Positions 1 to 8,331 of a DNA stretch of 49,576 nucleotides are shown piece after piece. The stretch's first letter is position 1. Every line of letters begins with the position of its first letter. The notes beneath the pieces were generated by a model, which had not been told where the DNA came from, did not search any database, and was given only the letters and a program-made list of their open reading frames with translations. The position numbers and the translations under genes are program-made. The stretch lies in the NCBI GenBank assembly GCA_913045265.1, contig CAJWQX010000018.1, forward strand, positions 1 to 49,576. Reading direction: 5' to 3'. This stretch comes from UBA11889 sp002313255. GTDB taxonomy: Bacteria > Pseudomonadota > Gammaproteobacteria > Pseudomonadales > Azotimanducaceae.

Positions 1-24
1 GGTGGTGCCTGGCTCCACCACTGA
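1..24 (+). CDS. Possible 3' tail of an upstream gene (partial)
   Basis: Frame 1 reads seven residues, GGAWLHH, and then TGA. The tail resembles the end of the SDR gene that follows (RPWWNH and stop, with the similar DNA ending ggaaccactga versus caccactga). It could therefore be the last codons of a paralogous SDR gene cut by the window edge. The evidence is only 24 bases, so this is a weak inference. Confidence 0.3.
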   Translation, partial: GGAWLHH

Positions 25-214
25 AACAAAAACACTACGCCCTCGTAAAGAGGCTTGTTCGAAACGTCGCCGACTCTCCTATACGTGAGTTTCTCTTATC
101 GTGTTGGAATACCATCTGCATTAAGGCGAATGTTCTTGTATCGTTCTTCTAACGATCGTCGAGAAAAATTCAATCCATTTGTCTTGATGTTTGGTACGAA
201 GGAGTCGATCGATT

Positions 215-979
215 ATGAAACCCGTTTGTTTGGTGATAGGTGCTGGCGCAGGTATCGGTGGCACGGTGGCTCGACGCTTTGCCAAAGAGGGTTACCACGC
301 ATGTCTTTGTCGTCGAACTGATCAAGATGGACTCGAAGGGATGGTGGCTGAGATAGAGGCGGAAGGAGGGTCGGCGTCGGGATTTCTACTCAATGCCGTT
401 GACGAGGGCGCTATCGAAGAGCGTATCGCTGCGATTGAGTCGGAGGTTGGTGGTATCGAAGTCGCCGTATACAACCTCGGAGCACAAATAGGTGACAGAA
501 CGTTGTCGGAAACGAGTTACAAGGCGTTTGAAATGGGTTGGCGCATGGGGACATTTGGGTTGTTCCGGCTCGCGTCTGCCGTAAGTCCGCACATGGAAGC
601 ACGCGGTAAGGGCGCGCTCTTGGTGACCTCCGCGACCGCAGCGATGCGCGGCAATGCGGGTCAGCACTCCCACGCGGCCGCGATGGGAGGACGCCGTATG
701 CTCTGCCAGACGCTAAACGCAGAGCTCTCGTCTAAAGGGATTCATGTTGCCCATATCATCATCGATGGAGCTGTTGACGCACCGGATACCTTAGGGAAAA
801 TGTTGGGTCCTGAGAGGTTCCAACAGTTACGAGAAACCCGGGGGATGGAACACGACGGGCTTATTCTTCCTGCCGAGATTGCGGACACCTACTTGCATTT
901 AGCGCAGCAACATCGGTCAGCCTGGACCCACGAGATCGACATGCGGGCGTTTTCTGACCGGCCCTGGTGGAACCACTGA
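215..979 (+). CDS. Atypical short-chain dehydrogenase/reductase (SDR) family protein
   Basis: A 254-residue protein with an N-terminal Rossmann fold; the dinucleotide-binding glycine motif GAGAGIG is at residues 9-15. SDR enzymes oxidise alcohols or reduce carbonyls with NAD(P). Ser139 is present in the expected serine region (VTSATAAMRG), but where the family has its Tyr-x3-Lys pair this protein has His153 and Met157 (HSHAAAMGG). The normal catalytic Tyr and Lys therefore appear to be missing, and oxidoreductase activity is uncertain. The start is ATG 215 because GAAGGAG lies about 10 bases upstream; an in-frame TTG at 191 lacks that support. The gene stands alone before a 300-base gap. The family call is firm and the reaction unknown. 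Confidence 0.88.
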   Translation: MKPVCLVIGAGAGIGGTVARRFAKEGYHACLCRRTDQDGLEGMVAEIEAEGGSASGFLLNAVDEGAIEERIAAIESEVGGIEVAVYNLGAQIGDRTLSETSYKAFEMGWRMGTFGLFRLASAVSPHMEARGKGALLVTSATAAMRGNAGQHSHAAAMGGRRMLCQTLNAELSSKGIHVAHIIIDGAVDAPDTLGKMLGPERFQQLRETRGMEHDGLILPAEIADTYLHLAQQHRSAWTHEIDMRAFSDRPWWNH

Positions 980-1281
980 ATCGGGCGCGGTAGATTCATT
1001 TCGTCGTACCGGGTGGATAAAAATAGAACAGAAACAGTGAGTTATGGTTCTCTTAATCCTGAGTCCAATTCAAACCGATGTCGCTGCGAACTTGTGGTAT
1101 TTAGACGGATTGTCAATCGGAACGCGGGGAACTTCTGATTTCTGTAAGATATATTGCAACGAAAGGGCGTGTGAGCCTCCGATCGACGTAGTTTGTTGTA
1201 GGCTGGATTTTGTAACGCACTAGAGCATGACTTAAACGAATTTGTCGGACGTTGAACGTTGGGCAGGGGAGAGAATGAGCA
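980..1281. other. 302-base intergenic region, no gene seen
   Basis: The spacer separates the SDR gene from the amidohydrolase gene. No convincing ORF is present; the minus-strand frames crossing it run into the amidohydrolase and look like shadows. It holds a small inverted repeat (GATTG-T-CAATC) and ends with the purine-rich ribosome binding site of the next gene. It presumably carries that gene's promoter, but I cannot define -35 and -10 boxes with confidence. Confidence 0.5.
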
Positions 1282-2976
1282 ATGACGCACGAAGTAATTA
1301 TTTCCGGAGGTACGCTGGTCGATGGTACGGGAGACGAAGCCAGGCGGGCTGATGTTGCCATCGATAACGGTCGTATCTCGCGGGTAGGAGACCTCGAAGG
1401 CGAACAAGCGGGACAGACGATCGATGCGACGGACAAAATTGTCACGCCGGGATTCGTCGACTTACATACTCATCTGGATGCTCAGATTGCCTGGGATCCA
1501 GAAATGCGTCCGAGTTCATACCATGGAGTCACAACGGCGTTGATCGGCAATTGTGGCGTTAGCTTCGCGCCCGTGAGCGCAGGTAAAAGCGAGTATCTCG
1601 CCAAATTGATGGAGGCCGTTGAAGACATCGCGGCCGACGCAATCATCGATGGCTTGCCCTGGAACTGGGAGAGTTTCGGTGAATATTTGGATACCGTTCA
1701 GTCGTTGAAGCCAACACTCAACGTCGTCGGGCTTGCGGGTCACTCGGCCATACGGTTTGAGGCCATGGGCGATAAGGCGTGTGATAAGGACGTACAAGCC
1801 GACGAGCAAGAGCTGGCCCGCATTGTAGATCTAGTCAAAGCGTCGGTGGCCGAAGGCGCGGTTGGTTTTTCGACGTCTCGGTTCTTAGGACACCGAGTTC
1901 CTGACGGACGTTTGACCCCCGGTACGTGGGCGGACCCCCATGAAACGGAAGCTATTCAACGAGCGGTTGTTGACGCCGGAGGACGAGGCGGTTTGTTCCA
2001 GGTAGCACCGGATATGCAGACACGTTATGAAGTCGAAAGGGCGATGTTCGAGCGTGGTGCTGAAATCGGCTGCCAAGTACTGTTTTCGGGTGGTACTGGT
2101 GGCGATGGCGATGGCGGTGTTTCCAGATGGCAAGAATTTTTCCAGCGCAATAATGAGGCCGGAAATCGAATTACCGGGATCTGCCATACACGCCCGAGCG
2201 GTTCGTTTTTCGGGTTAGCTCAGCAGTCGTTTCTCCGTACACCCGCGTGGATCGAACTGATGAAACTGCCGACTATATCGGATCGCGTCGATGCGATGCG
2301 TGATCCTTCCACCCGAGAAAACCTGATTTCTGAGGCGAAAGAGGCGGGTGGATTTGGCCCCACGGCGCGAATTCTCCATCCCATGGGCATGGGTGAATAT
2401 CCAGATTACGATCTCGATCGCAAAGGGAGCTTGCAGCAATTGGCGGACGCCAGTGGTAAAGACCCCGTCGATATCTATGTCGAACGCTTGCTTGAATCCG
2501 AGGGACGAGAACTCTGGAACTTGTGGGCCTTTGGCGGCGCGCTAGAGAATCAGTGGAAATATATGCAGCTGCCCTATGTGATCCCGATGCTGGGTGACGC
2601 GGGTGCACATGTGGGCCAGTTTACGGACGCCGATTCACCGACGTTCTTGTTAAGCGAACTGACGCGAGATCGTGGAGTGTTCAGTCTTCCCGAGGCGGTT
2701 CACCGGATTACAGGTAAGTCGGCCGAGGTGCTTGGCCTCAAAGAGCGGGGGTGTATCCGCGAGGGCTGGCATGCTGATGTTAACGTCATCGACTATGAGG
2801 CGTTGGGCTCCTGCCACCCGGAATACGTCAATGACTTTCCTCACAACGGCGGTCGTTTAGTCGTCAAAGGTCGGGGCTACGACGCGACGTTGGTGGCCGG
2901 TCAGGTCGTGATCCAAGGCGGTGAATATACGGGACATCGTCCTGGGCAAGTGATTCGCGAGTTCCAACGGGGATAA
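1282..2976 (+). CDS. Amidohydrolase family protein, N-acyl-D-amino-acid deacylase type
   Basis: A 564-residue metal-dependent hydrolase. The N-terminal beta-sandwich segment (VIISGGTLVDGTG) is followed by TPGFVDLHTHLDAQ, whose His-x-His at about residues 62-64 is the first metal-ligand pair of the amidohydrolase superfamily. GICHTRPSG near residue 297 and GDAGAHVGQFTDAD near residue 438 supply later active-site positions. The layout and length fit the D-aminoacylase/dihydroorotase-like branch, which hydrolyses N-acyl-D-amino acids or related amides. A purine-rich site (GGGGAGAG) precedes ATG 1282. It is followed by a strong inverted repeat and appears to be monocistronic. The substrate cannot be read from sequence. 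Confidence 0.93.
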   Translation: MTHEVIISGGTLVDGTGDEARRADVAIDNGRISRVGDLEGEQAGQTIDATDKIVTPGFVDLHTHLDAQIAWDPEMRPSSYHGVTTALIGNCGVSFAPVSAGKSEYLAKLMEAVEDIAADAIIDGLPWNWESFGEYLDTVQSLKPTLNVVGLAGHSAIRFEAMGDKACDKDVQADEQELARIVDLVKASVAEGAVGFSTSRFLGHRVPDGRLTPGTWADPHETEAIQRAVVDAGGRGGLFQVAPDMQTRYEVERAMFERGAEIGCQVLFSGGTGGDGDGGVSRWQEFFQRNNEAGNRITGICHTRPSGSFFGLAQQSFLRTPAWIELMKLPTISDRVDAMRDPSTRENLISEAKEAGGFGPTARILHPMGMGEYPDYDLDRKGSLQQLADASGKDPVDIYVERLLESEGRELWNLWAFGGALENQWKYMQLPYVIPMLGDAGAHVGQFTDADSPTFLLSELTRDRGVFSLPEAVHRITGKSAEVLGLKERGCIREGWHADVNVIDYEALGSCHPEYVNDFPHNGGRLVVKGRGYDATLVAGQVVIQGGEYTGHRPGQVIREFQRG

Positions 2977-2999
2977 CTGACCTGTTCATGCAAGGACTT

Positions 3000-3037
3000 G
3001 ATAGGGCGTGTTTCTGGAAATTTCAACGCGCCCTATC
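3000..3037. terminator. Strong inverted repeat, probable transcription terminator
   Basis: Thirteen bases (3000-3012) pair with 3025-3037, with one G-T wobble, around a 12-base loop. The stem starts GATAGGGCG and returns as CGCCCTATC. It lies 24 bases after the amidohydrolase stop and 31 bases before the desaturase start. No clear T-run follows, so it is not a textbook intrinsic terminator; it could also be an RNA-stabilising hairpin or an operator. Confidence 0.6.
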
Positions 3038-3068
3038 GAAAGCCACCGGCAACCCGTACTGACCTTCG

Positions 3069-4226
3069 ATGAACGGATCGGCTCTTCCTAAGGTCCCTGT
3101 GTCTGCTCGGCCGCAGACACGATCAGAATCCGGTTTCAGTGATGACTTTAAGATCTCTTGGTACCGATCGCCCATCGACCCTGTTCTGTTAGCGGAACTG
3201 ATGCAACGGAATGACCTCCGTGGCTGGCTGCAAACGTTAGGCCACCTAGGTTATTTCTTCCTGACGGGCACGCTCGCGTATTTCGCTTTTCTGAACATTG
3301 ATCCAACCAATTGGCATTGGTCGATTCCGCTGTTGTTGCTTACGTTGTTCGTCCACGGAACGATGGGGCCGTTTATGGGGTTGATTGCGGTCCACGAATT
3401 AATGCACCGCACCGTCTTTAAGTCGAAACAGCTGAATGCGTTTTTTGAGCGGGTCTATGCGTTCATCAGTTGGTCGGACTATTTGTGGTATCAAGGTAGC
3501 CATCCGCCTCACCATGGGGCGACGTGTCACGACGCATACGATGGCGAAGTTCCGTTAGCCCTCCTTGCGCAAGCCAGGATAGAACGCAAGAAAAATTGGT
3601 TTCGTTTGTTGGTCTTCAATCCCACGGCGACGTGGCAGAAGTTAAAACTTGTTTGGCGCCATGCCAACGGGCGTATTCAAGGTCGTTGGTATAATCACGT
3701 GCTCCCTGAAACCGATCCCGTTGTACGCCGCCAACACCGAAATTGGGCTCGGATCTTACTTCTGGGACACGCGCTTTTTGCGGCGACATTTGTCGTCACT
3801 GGTCATTGGTTTCTGATCGTCGTTTTTACCTTCGGAACCTTTTATTGCGGCTGGCTCGGGTTTCTATGTGGGATCCCGCAGCATTTTGGCCTGAATCCCA
3901 ATGTACCGGACTTTCGGTACAACACTCGGACGTTCACCTGTTCGTGGTTGCCGGCGTTCTATTACTGGAATATGCAATACCACCTAGAGCACCACATGTT
4001 TCCTGCTGTACCTTTCTACAATCTACCGAAACTTCGTGCAGCGATTGCCCAGGATTTGCCCGCGGCGACCCACGGCCTTGTTGCGACGTGGCGGGAACTC
4101 GTCGAGATTCGTCGGCGGATTCGGGAGAACCCGGAATATCGGTTTGTTCCCGATGTCCCGGTGCACCGAGAAAAAAATGCCAAGGCGCCGACGGAAGAAT
4201 TAGAACTACCGGTCCTAACGGCGTGA
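3069..4226 (+). CDS. Membrane fatty acid desaturase family protein
   Basis: A 385-residue integral membrane di-iron protein. The three histidine boxes of the FA_desaturase family are visible: HELMH at residues 109-113, HPPHH at 145-149 and HLEHH at 305-309. Hydrophobic stretches lie around residues 58-75, 85-105, 230-252 and 255-270. Members insert double bonds or hydroxylate lipid-like substrates using O2 and an external electron donor. A [2Fe-2S] ferredoxin is encoded at 19720 but is not linked to this gene. The N-terminal 30 residues are polar and variable. It could alternatively act on carotenoids or alkyl chains; the family assignment is secure, the substrate is not. Confidence 0.93.
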   Translation: MNGSALPKVPVSARPQTRSESGFSDDFKISWYRSPIDPVLLAELMQRNDLRGWLQTLGHLGYFFLTGTLAYFAFLNIDPTNWHWSIPLLLLTLFVHGTMGPFMGLIAVHELMHRTVFKSKQLNAFFERVYAFISWSDYLWYQGSHPPHHGATCHDAYDGEVPLALLAQARIERKKNWFRLLVFNPTATWQKLKLVWRHANGRIQGRWYNHVLPETDPVVRRQHRNWARILLLGHALFAATFVVTGHWFLIVVFTFGTFYCGWLGFLCGIPQHFGLNPNVPDFRYNTRTFTCSWLPAFYYWNMQYHLEHHMFPAVPFYNLPKLRAAIAQDLPAATHGLVATWRELVEIRRRIRENPEYRFVPDVPVHREKNAKAPTEELELPVLTA

Positions 4227-4232
4227 ATTTTC

Positions 4233-4330
4233 GAAACTAAGTAGTTTCAATAGATCTTTAACTTATTGAAATATAATAAGAAAGATGAAAAATATTTGTT
4301 TTAGTTTTTCTCGACAACGTTACTCAATGG
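4233..4330. promoter_or_regulatory. AT-rich spacer with small inverted repeat, likely promoter region
   Basis: After the desaturase stop, GAAACT and AGTTTC (4233-4248) form a short hairpin, and the next 80 bases are markedly AT-rich compared with the surroundings. TATAAT occurs at 4272-4277 and could serve as a -10 box, but no good -35 hexamer lies at the right spacing. The region probably ends the desaturase unit and starts the ABM/aroG unit. The assignment rests on composition and position only. Confidence 0.35.
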
Positions 4331-4492
4331 GCTAGGCGAGATAAAGAGGGGAGCAACGATGCTGCTGCTTAGTTGATTAGCAAACTTTCCGAACGGGTGC
4401 GAATTCTTTCTTTCTAGGGCGTAAAGGACAACAATTTGCGGCTCGTTCCAAGAAGTGCCAGCCGATAACAACATCCAGTGGAGGAAAGTGAC

Positions 4493-4786
4493 ATGAGTGT
4501 GATGATCACGCTTGAGATGCCGATCAAAAGTGAAAAGTTAGAGGAGTATCTTGGGATCATGAAACAGGCGCTTGTTGACACGCGCAATTACAAGGGCTGC
4601 GAAAGTGTTGAGACATACGTCGAGAAAGAAAAGTCGGTAGTGTGTCTGGTAGAACGCTGGAATAGTGTTGAGGACCAGCAAGCGTACATGGCGTGGCGTA
4701 TGGAAACCGGGTTATTGGAAGCCCTTGGACCATACCTTGACGGGGAGCTTGTGAATCGATTCTTTGATATCCACGCTGACGTGTAA
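4493..4786 (+). CDS. Antibiotic biosynthesis monooxygenase (ABM) domain protein
   Basis: A 97-residue single-domain protein of the dimeric alpha/beta-barrel ABM/YgiN type. The start MSVMITLEMPIKSEKLEEYL matches the first strand and helix, and CLVERWNSVEDQQAYMAWR is the usual mid-domain pattern. Family members act on quinones or aromatic polyketides, or serve as small stress-linked oxygenases. ATG 4493 is chosen because GGAGGAA sits seven bases upstream; the GTG at 4478 overlaps that site. The stop lies 47 bases before the DAHP synthase start, so the two probably share a transcript, which may point to an aromatic-compound role. Exact function unknown. Confidence 0.85.
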   Translation: MSVMITLEMPIKSEKLEEYLGIMKQALVDTRNYKGCESVETYVEKEKSVVCLVERWNSVEDQQAYMAWRMETGLLEALGPYLDGELVNRFFDIHADV

Positions 4787-4832
4787 ACAACGCGCGTATG
4801 TTGATGAAGCTAATAGAGCAGCGGAACCCGAC

Positions 4833-5894
4833 GTGAAGTATCTGACCGATGATGTTCGAATCACTGGGATGGAAGAGGTGATCGCCCCCGAGGCTTTGAT
4901 CGCTGAACAACCCATGTTGAACGCGGCTTCGCGTACTGTTTACGAGACGCGTGGAGCAATTAGTCAAATACTTAAAGGTGAAGATCAACGTTTGCTCGTG
5001 GTGGTGGGACCATGTTCTATCCACGACCCCGATGCTGCCCGCGAATACGCAGGTCGTCTTGTTGAGGAATCTCACGACTATGCCGACGACCTTCTCGTCG
5101 TCATGCGTGTGTACTTTGAAAAGCCTCGTACCACGGTGGGATGGAAGGGTCTGATCAATGATCCTCACTTGAACGGGTCATTCGATATCAATGGAGGCCT
5201 AAAAACGGCGCGCGGGTTGTTGAGGGATGTCGCGGAAATGGGTCTCGGAACGGGGACTGAATACCTTGACCCTATTACACCCCAATACCTGGGCGACCTT
5301 GTGAGTTGGGGTGCGATCGGAGCGCGTACGGCGGAAAGTCAGGTTCATCGCCAACTCGCATCGGGTCTATCGTGTCCCGTGGGATTTAAGAACAGTACCG
5401 ATGGATCGATTCAAGTCGCCGTGGACGCCATCAAATCAGCAAACCATGAACACATTTTTTTGTCGGTGACCAAGCGTGGACACTCTGCGATTTTCTCGAC
5501 GTCGGGAAACGGCGATTGTCACCTGATCCTCCGCGGTGGCGGCGGAAAAACGAACTTCGATAATTCTTCCGTGCGGTATGCGAGCCGGTTACTCGATCAG
5601 GCAGGACTTGAAACCAGGGTCATGATCGACATGAGCCACGCCAACAGCGGTAAAGATCACCGTCAGCAACTCACCGTTTGCAAGGATGTATGTACGCAGG
5701 TCGAGCATCGTGAATCTCGAATTTTTGGCGTCATGCTGGAAAGCAATCTTGTCGAAGGCAACCAACCCATTGGCACAGGCGAAGAGCTTGTGTACGGCCG
5801 CAGCATCACCGATGCCTGCATCAGCTGGGACGATACGGTCTCGTGTCTGAACCAGCTCGCGACCGCGGTTCGAGTGAGGGGCTCCGCCAAGTGA
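4833..5894 (+). CDS. aroG: Class I 3-deoxy-7-phosphoheptulonate (DAHP) synthase
   Basis: This enzyme condenses phosphoenolpyruvate and erythrose 4-phosphate, the first step of the shikimate pathway. The 353-residue length matches the E. coli AroF/G/H type (about 350). The start is read as GTG 4833 because the following residues (KYLTDDVRITGMEEV) align with the AroG N-terminus; the open frame also runs upstream through the end of the ABM gene. The PEP-binding motif GPCSIHDP is at residues 59-66, with KPRTTVGWKG about 40 residues later. Which aromatic amino acid inhibits it cannot be told. It overlaps the next gene by four bases (GTGA), so the two are probably translationally coupled. No other shikimate gene is in the window. 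Confidence 0.95.
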   Translation: MKYLTDDVRITGMEEVIAPEALIAEQPMLNAASRTVYETRGAISQILKGEDQRLLVVVGPCSIHDPDAAREYAGRLVEESHDYADDLLVVMRVYFEKPRTTVGWKGLINDPHLNGSFDINGGLKTARGLLRDVAEMGLGTGTEYLDPITPQYLGDLVSWGAIGARTAESQVHRQLASGLSCPVGFKNSTDGSIQVAVDAIKSANHEHIFLSVTKRGHSAIFSTSGNGDCHLILRGGGGKTNFDNSSVRYASRLLDQAGLETRVMIDMSHANSGKDHRQQLTVCKDVCTQVEHRESRIFGVMLESNLVEGNQPIGTGEELVYGRSITDACISWDDTVSCLNQLATAVRVRGSAK

Positions 5895-7567
5895 ACACCT
5901 TTGTTCGAGTGGCAGTAACGCGTCAATCGGAGATGCGCTCGCGAACAGTTCGATTAACGAAGCGATGGTGGCATTCCGTTTGTCTGATGGTCTTTGGCGG
6001 TTTGTCTGCCCACGGCGGGTTGTGCGAGACGACTGAACCGGGACTCGAGGATTTTTATTCGTCGGGCTGGGGGATCGATAGCGCAAATCGGCGTTATCAG
6101 AGTTCCGATCGCACCTCGGTCTCGGCCGATAATATCGATCGACTCGAACTTAAGTGGGTTTATCAACTGGCGCAGAAAACACCGCGTTCGTACCCATTGG
6201 TCTCGGAAGATACGATATTTTTTGGGGACAGCGGTCGTGGATTGGTCGCCCTTGATCGCGAGACCGGTTGTACAAGGTGGACAAGCCCGGTTGAGGGGGT
6301 GGAAATATCGACCGCGATTTCGCCAGCACGCATGCCTGATGGTCGGGACGTTCTGATCTTTGGCGTACGCCAGAACGGGGTGTTCGCGGTGGACGCGACA
6401 GATGGTACTCACATTTGGCGTTATCACTTTACCGACGATCATCCAATCCCAATGTATTCGGGCTCGCCGCTCGTGGACGGAACTACCGTCTTCGTACCAA
6501 TTTCATCTATGGAAATGGGCCTCACGATATTTCCGTGGTATGGGTGCTGCACGACGAGCGGTGCCATGGGAGCCCTTGATTTATCGACCGGAGCCAAGAA
6601 GTGGTACACGCCAACGATTAGCGATCCTCCAAAAAAGACGGGCCGCCACTGGTTGTTTGTCGAACGCTACGGTCCAAGTGGCGCGCCCGTTTGGGGGGCT
6701 CCGACGCTTGATTCAAAACGTGGCTTGCTCTTTTTTGGGACGGGTCAAAATTACAGCCACCCGACTAGTGCGACTAGCGACGCGATCTTTGCGGTCGATA
6801 CTAGTGACGGCATGGTTCGGTGGGTGATGCAAGCAACAGCCAACGACGCGTACAGTATGGGTTGTAGTTTCCCCGGACATCCTTTGTGTCCGGATCCAGT
6901 GGGCCCTGATCACGATTTTGGTGCGCCGCCCATCTTAGCGACTTTGAGCGATGGTCGAGAACTCCTTTTCGCAGGCCAAAAATCAGGCGATGTGCATGCG
7001 TTGGATCCTGAGACAGGCGCACACGTGTGGAGAAAGCGCATAGGCCGTGGCGGTTTACTCGGTGGCGTGCATTTCGGTATGGCGGTGCATCCCGAGCTCG
7101 AGCTAGTTTTTGTACCCATTAGCGATCGTGAAACCGGACAAGAGAAGCGTCAACCGGCACCCGGTCTACACGCGCTAGAGATGGCGACCGGTGAAACGCG
7201 CTGGAGTCGGATCGTAAAAAGTAGAGGCTGTGCGGAGTGTAGTGGCGGGATCTCGAGCGGAATTATCGCAAGTCGAGACTTGGTATTTTTCGGCGATCTG
7301 GATGGTCGCCTTTGGGCGCTTGACGCAAGCACGGGCGAAACACGCTGGCAACATGACAGTTGGCAACAATACGAGATTGTGAACGGCGACGACGTGCAGA
7401 AAGACGATGAAAGTGAACAAACTTATGCTACGGGCGGAGCGTTTGACGCGCACGGCCCGATGCTCGCGGATGATCTTCTGATCGTCGCATCGGGGTACGG
7501 CAACTTCGGACAACTTGGCGGTAATGCGCTCCTGGTCTTTCAAATTAAATCGGATACCCCACCGTGA
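5891..7567 (+). CDS. PQQ-type beta-propeller protein, polyvinyl-alcohol-dehydrogenase-like, no haem domain
   Basis: A roughly 558-residue exported protein built from repeated propeller blades (LVALDRETGCTRW, VHALDPETGAHVW, LWALDASTGETRW). The vicinal Cys pair in WYGCCTTSGAMGALD and the stretches GPSGAPVWGAPTLD and FAGQKSGDVHALDPE are typical of quinoprotein alcohol dehydrogenases of the polyvinyl-alcohol type. Unlike many of those it has no CxxCH haem motif, so electrons would have to pass to a separate cytochrome. The start is set at GTG 5891, which overlaps the aroG stop and has GAGGG ten bases upstream; ATG 5933 is the alternative and would leave a cleaner signal peptide (MRSRTVRLTKRWW then a hydrophobic run). 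Substrate unknown. Confidence 0.85.
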   Translation: MNTFVRVAVTRQSEMRSRTVRLTKRWWHSVCLMVFGGLSAHGGLCETTEPGLEDFYSSGWGIDSANRRYQSSDRTSVSADNIDRLELKWVYQLAQKTPRSYPLVSEDTIFFGDSGRGLVALDRETGCTRWTSPVEGVEISTAISPARMPDGRDVLIFGVRQNGVFAVDATDGTHIWRYHFTDDHPIPMYSGSPLVDGTTVFVPISSMEMGLTIFPWYGCCTTSGAMGALDLSTGAKKWYTPTISDPPKKTGRHWLFVERYGPSGAPVWGAPTLDSKRGLLFFGTGQNYSHPTSATSDAIFAVDTSDGMVRWVMQATANDAYSMGCSFPGHPLCPDPVGPDHDFGAPPILATLSDGRELLFAGQKSGDVHALDPETGAHVWRKRIGRGGLLGGVHFGMAVHPELELVFVPISDRETGQEKRQPAPGLHALEMATGETRWSRIVKSRGCAECSGGISSGIIASRDLVFFGDLDGRLWALDASTGETRWQHDSWQQYEIVNGDDVQKDDESEQTYATGGAFDAHGPMLADDLLIVASGYGNFGQLGGNALLVFQIKSDTPP

Positions 7568-8034
7568 ACGACTCGGTTTCAAGTGAGCTGCGCATGCAGC
7601 GTTTGGCCGCGACCGGATTGGATTGGACTTTGATCACGGTCGTGACGTTACTAGTGATTCTCGCGACGGGGGTTCTAGAACACGCTGAGGATTACACGAA
7701 CATCCAGCAGTCGATGGTCAATGCGGCGCTCTGTGGAATGCCGGCTTACCTGATATTGAATGGTTGGTTGTTGTGGACCCGAGGCCAGACCGCGGGCAAA
7801 GCTGCGATGAGTCTCATGATCGTGGATCACCAAACGGGCAATCGAGCTAGCTTTCGGAAACTGTTGTTCGTCAGGGCGCTCATACCGGTCGTGGTAATCG
7901 CCGTAGGATTGGTTTTTTCGTTGCTGTGGCTGCTGGTGCTTGTCGACTTCGTTTTTATCTTTCGGAAAGATCAACGCTGCTTGCACGACTGGGTTGCCGG
8001 TACACGCGTCGTTAAACGCGTTACGGATCAATAG
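7564..8034 (+). CDS. RDD family membrane protein
   Basis: A 156-residue protein with the RDD layout: R15-D20 region in the first segment (QRLAATGLDWTLI), a second hydrophobic segment ending WTRGQTAGKAAMSLMIVD, which is the family hallmark, and a third (FVRALIPVVVIAVGLVFSLLWLLVLVDFVFIF) followed by DQRCLHDWVAGTRVV. Some RDD proteins are proposed ion antiporters or accessory proteins; many are uncharacterised. GTG 7564 overlaps the preceding stop by four bases, so it is translationally coupled to the beta-propeller gene and ends that operon. A convergent small gene follows 15 bases later. Confidence 0.88.
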   Translation: MNDSVSSELRMQRLAATGLDWTLITVVTLLVILATGVLEHAEDYTNIQQSMVNAALCGMPAYLILNGWLLWTRGQTAGKAAMSLMIVDHQTGNRASFRKLLFVRALIPVVVIAVGLVFSLLWLLVLVDFVFIFRKDQRCLHDWVAGTRVVKRVTDQ

Positions 8035-8049
8035 GCGAAACTGGACCCG

Positions 8050-8289
8050 CTAGTCGTCGACGATTGACGCCTTCAGCGCAGTAATTTCATCCTGGATTTG
8101 CGCTCCAACCGCAAGTTCGCGCCCTGCGCGACCGAACCAATACCTTGCATTTTTCAAATCGCCTTCGAGCATGTGCACGATGCCGTGTGCCCACGCGCCA
8201 GTGGCCGAATCGTCGGTCTGGACAATCTTATGTGCAGCTTCCCATTCGCCGTTCTCCAACAACTCGATTGCGTTATGTAATGTATTCAT
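8050..8289 (-). CDS. Small helical protein, TPR-like, function unknown
   Basis: A 79-residue acidic, Ala-rich soluble protein. NAIELLENGEWEAAHKIVQTDDSATGAWAHGIVHMLEGDLKNARYWFGRAG, read in segments, looks like two helix-turn-helix units of TPR or Sel1 style, with ALLENGEWEAAH-like and EGDLKNARYW-like helices. No signal peptide or membrane segment is present. It lies between the convergent RDD gene and the sulfatase on the same strand, with a gap of 42 bases. I recognise no specific family, but the protein-like composition and clear start argue that it is real. Confidence 0.7.
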   Translation of the reverse strand: MNTLHNAIELLENGEWEAAHKIVQTDDSATGAWAHGIVHMLEGDLKNARYWFGRAGRELAVGAQIQDEITALKASIVDD

Positions 8290-8331
8290 GCACCTGACCG
8301 TAGCAGCGAGCGAAACGAATTTCCACGGGCG

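Noticed and set aside
4557..5168. 203-residue minus-strand frame opposite the ABM and aroG genes
   Set aside because: It spans the junction of two real plus-strand genes and has no motif or start signal.
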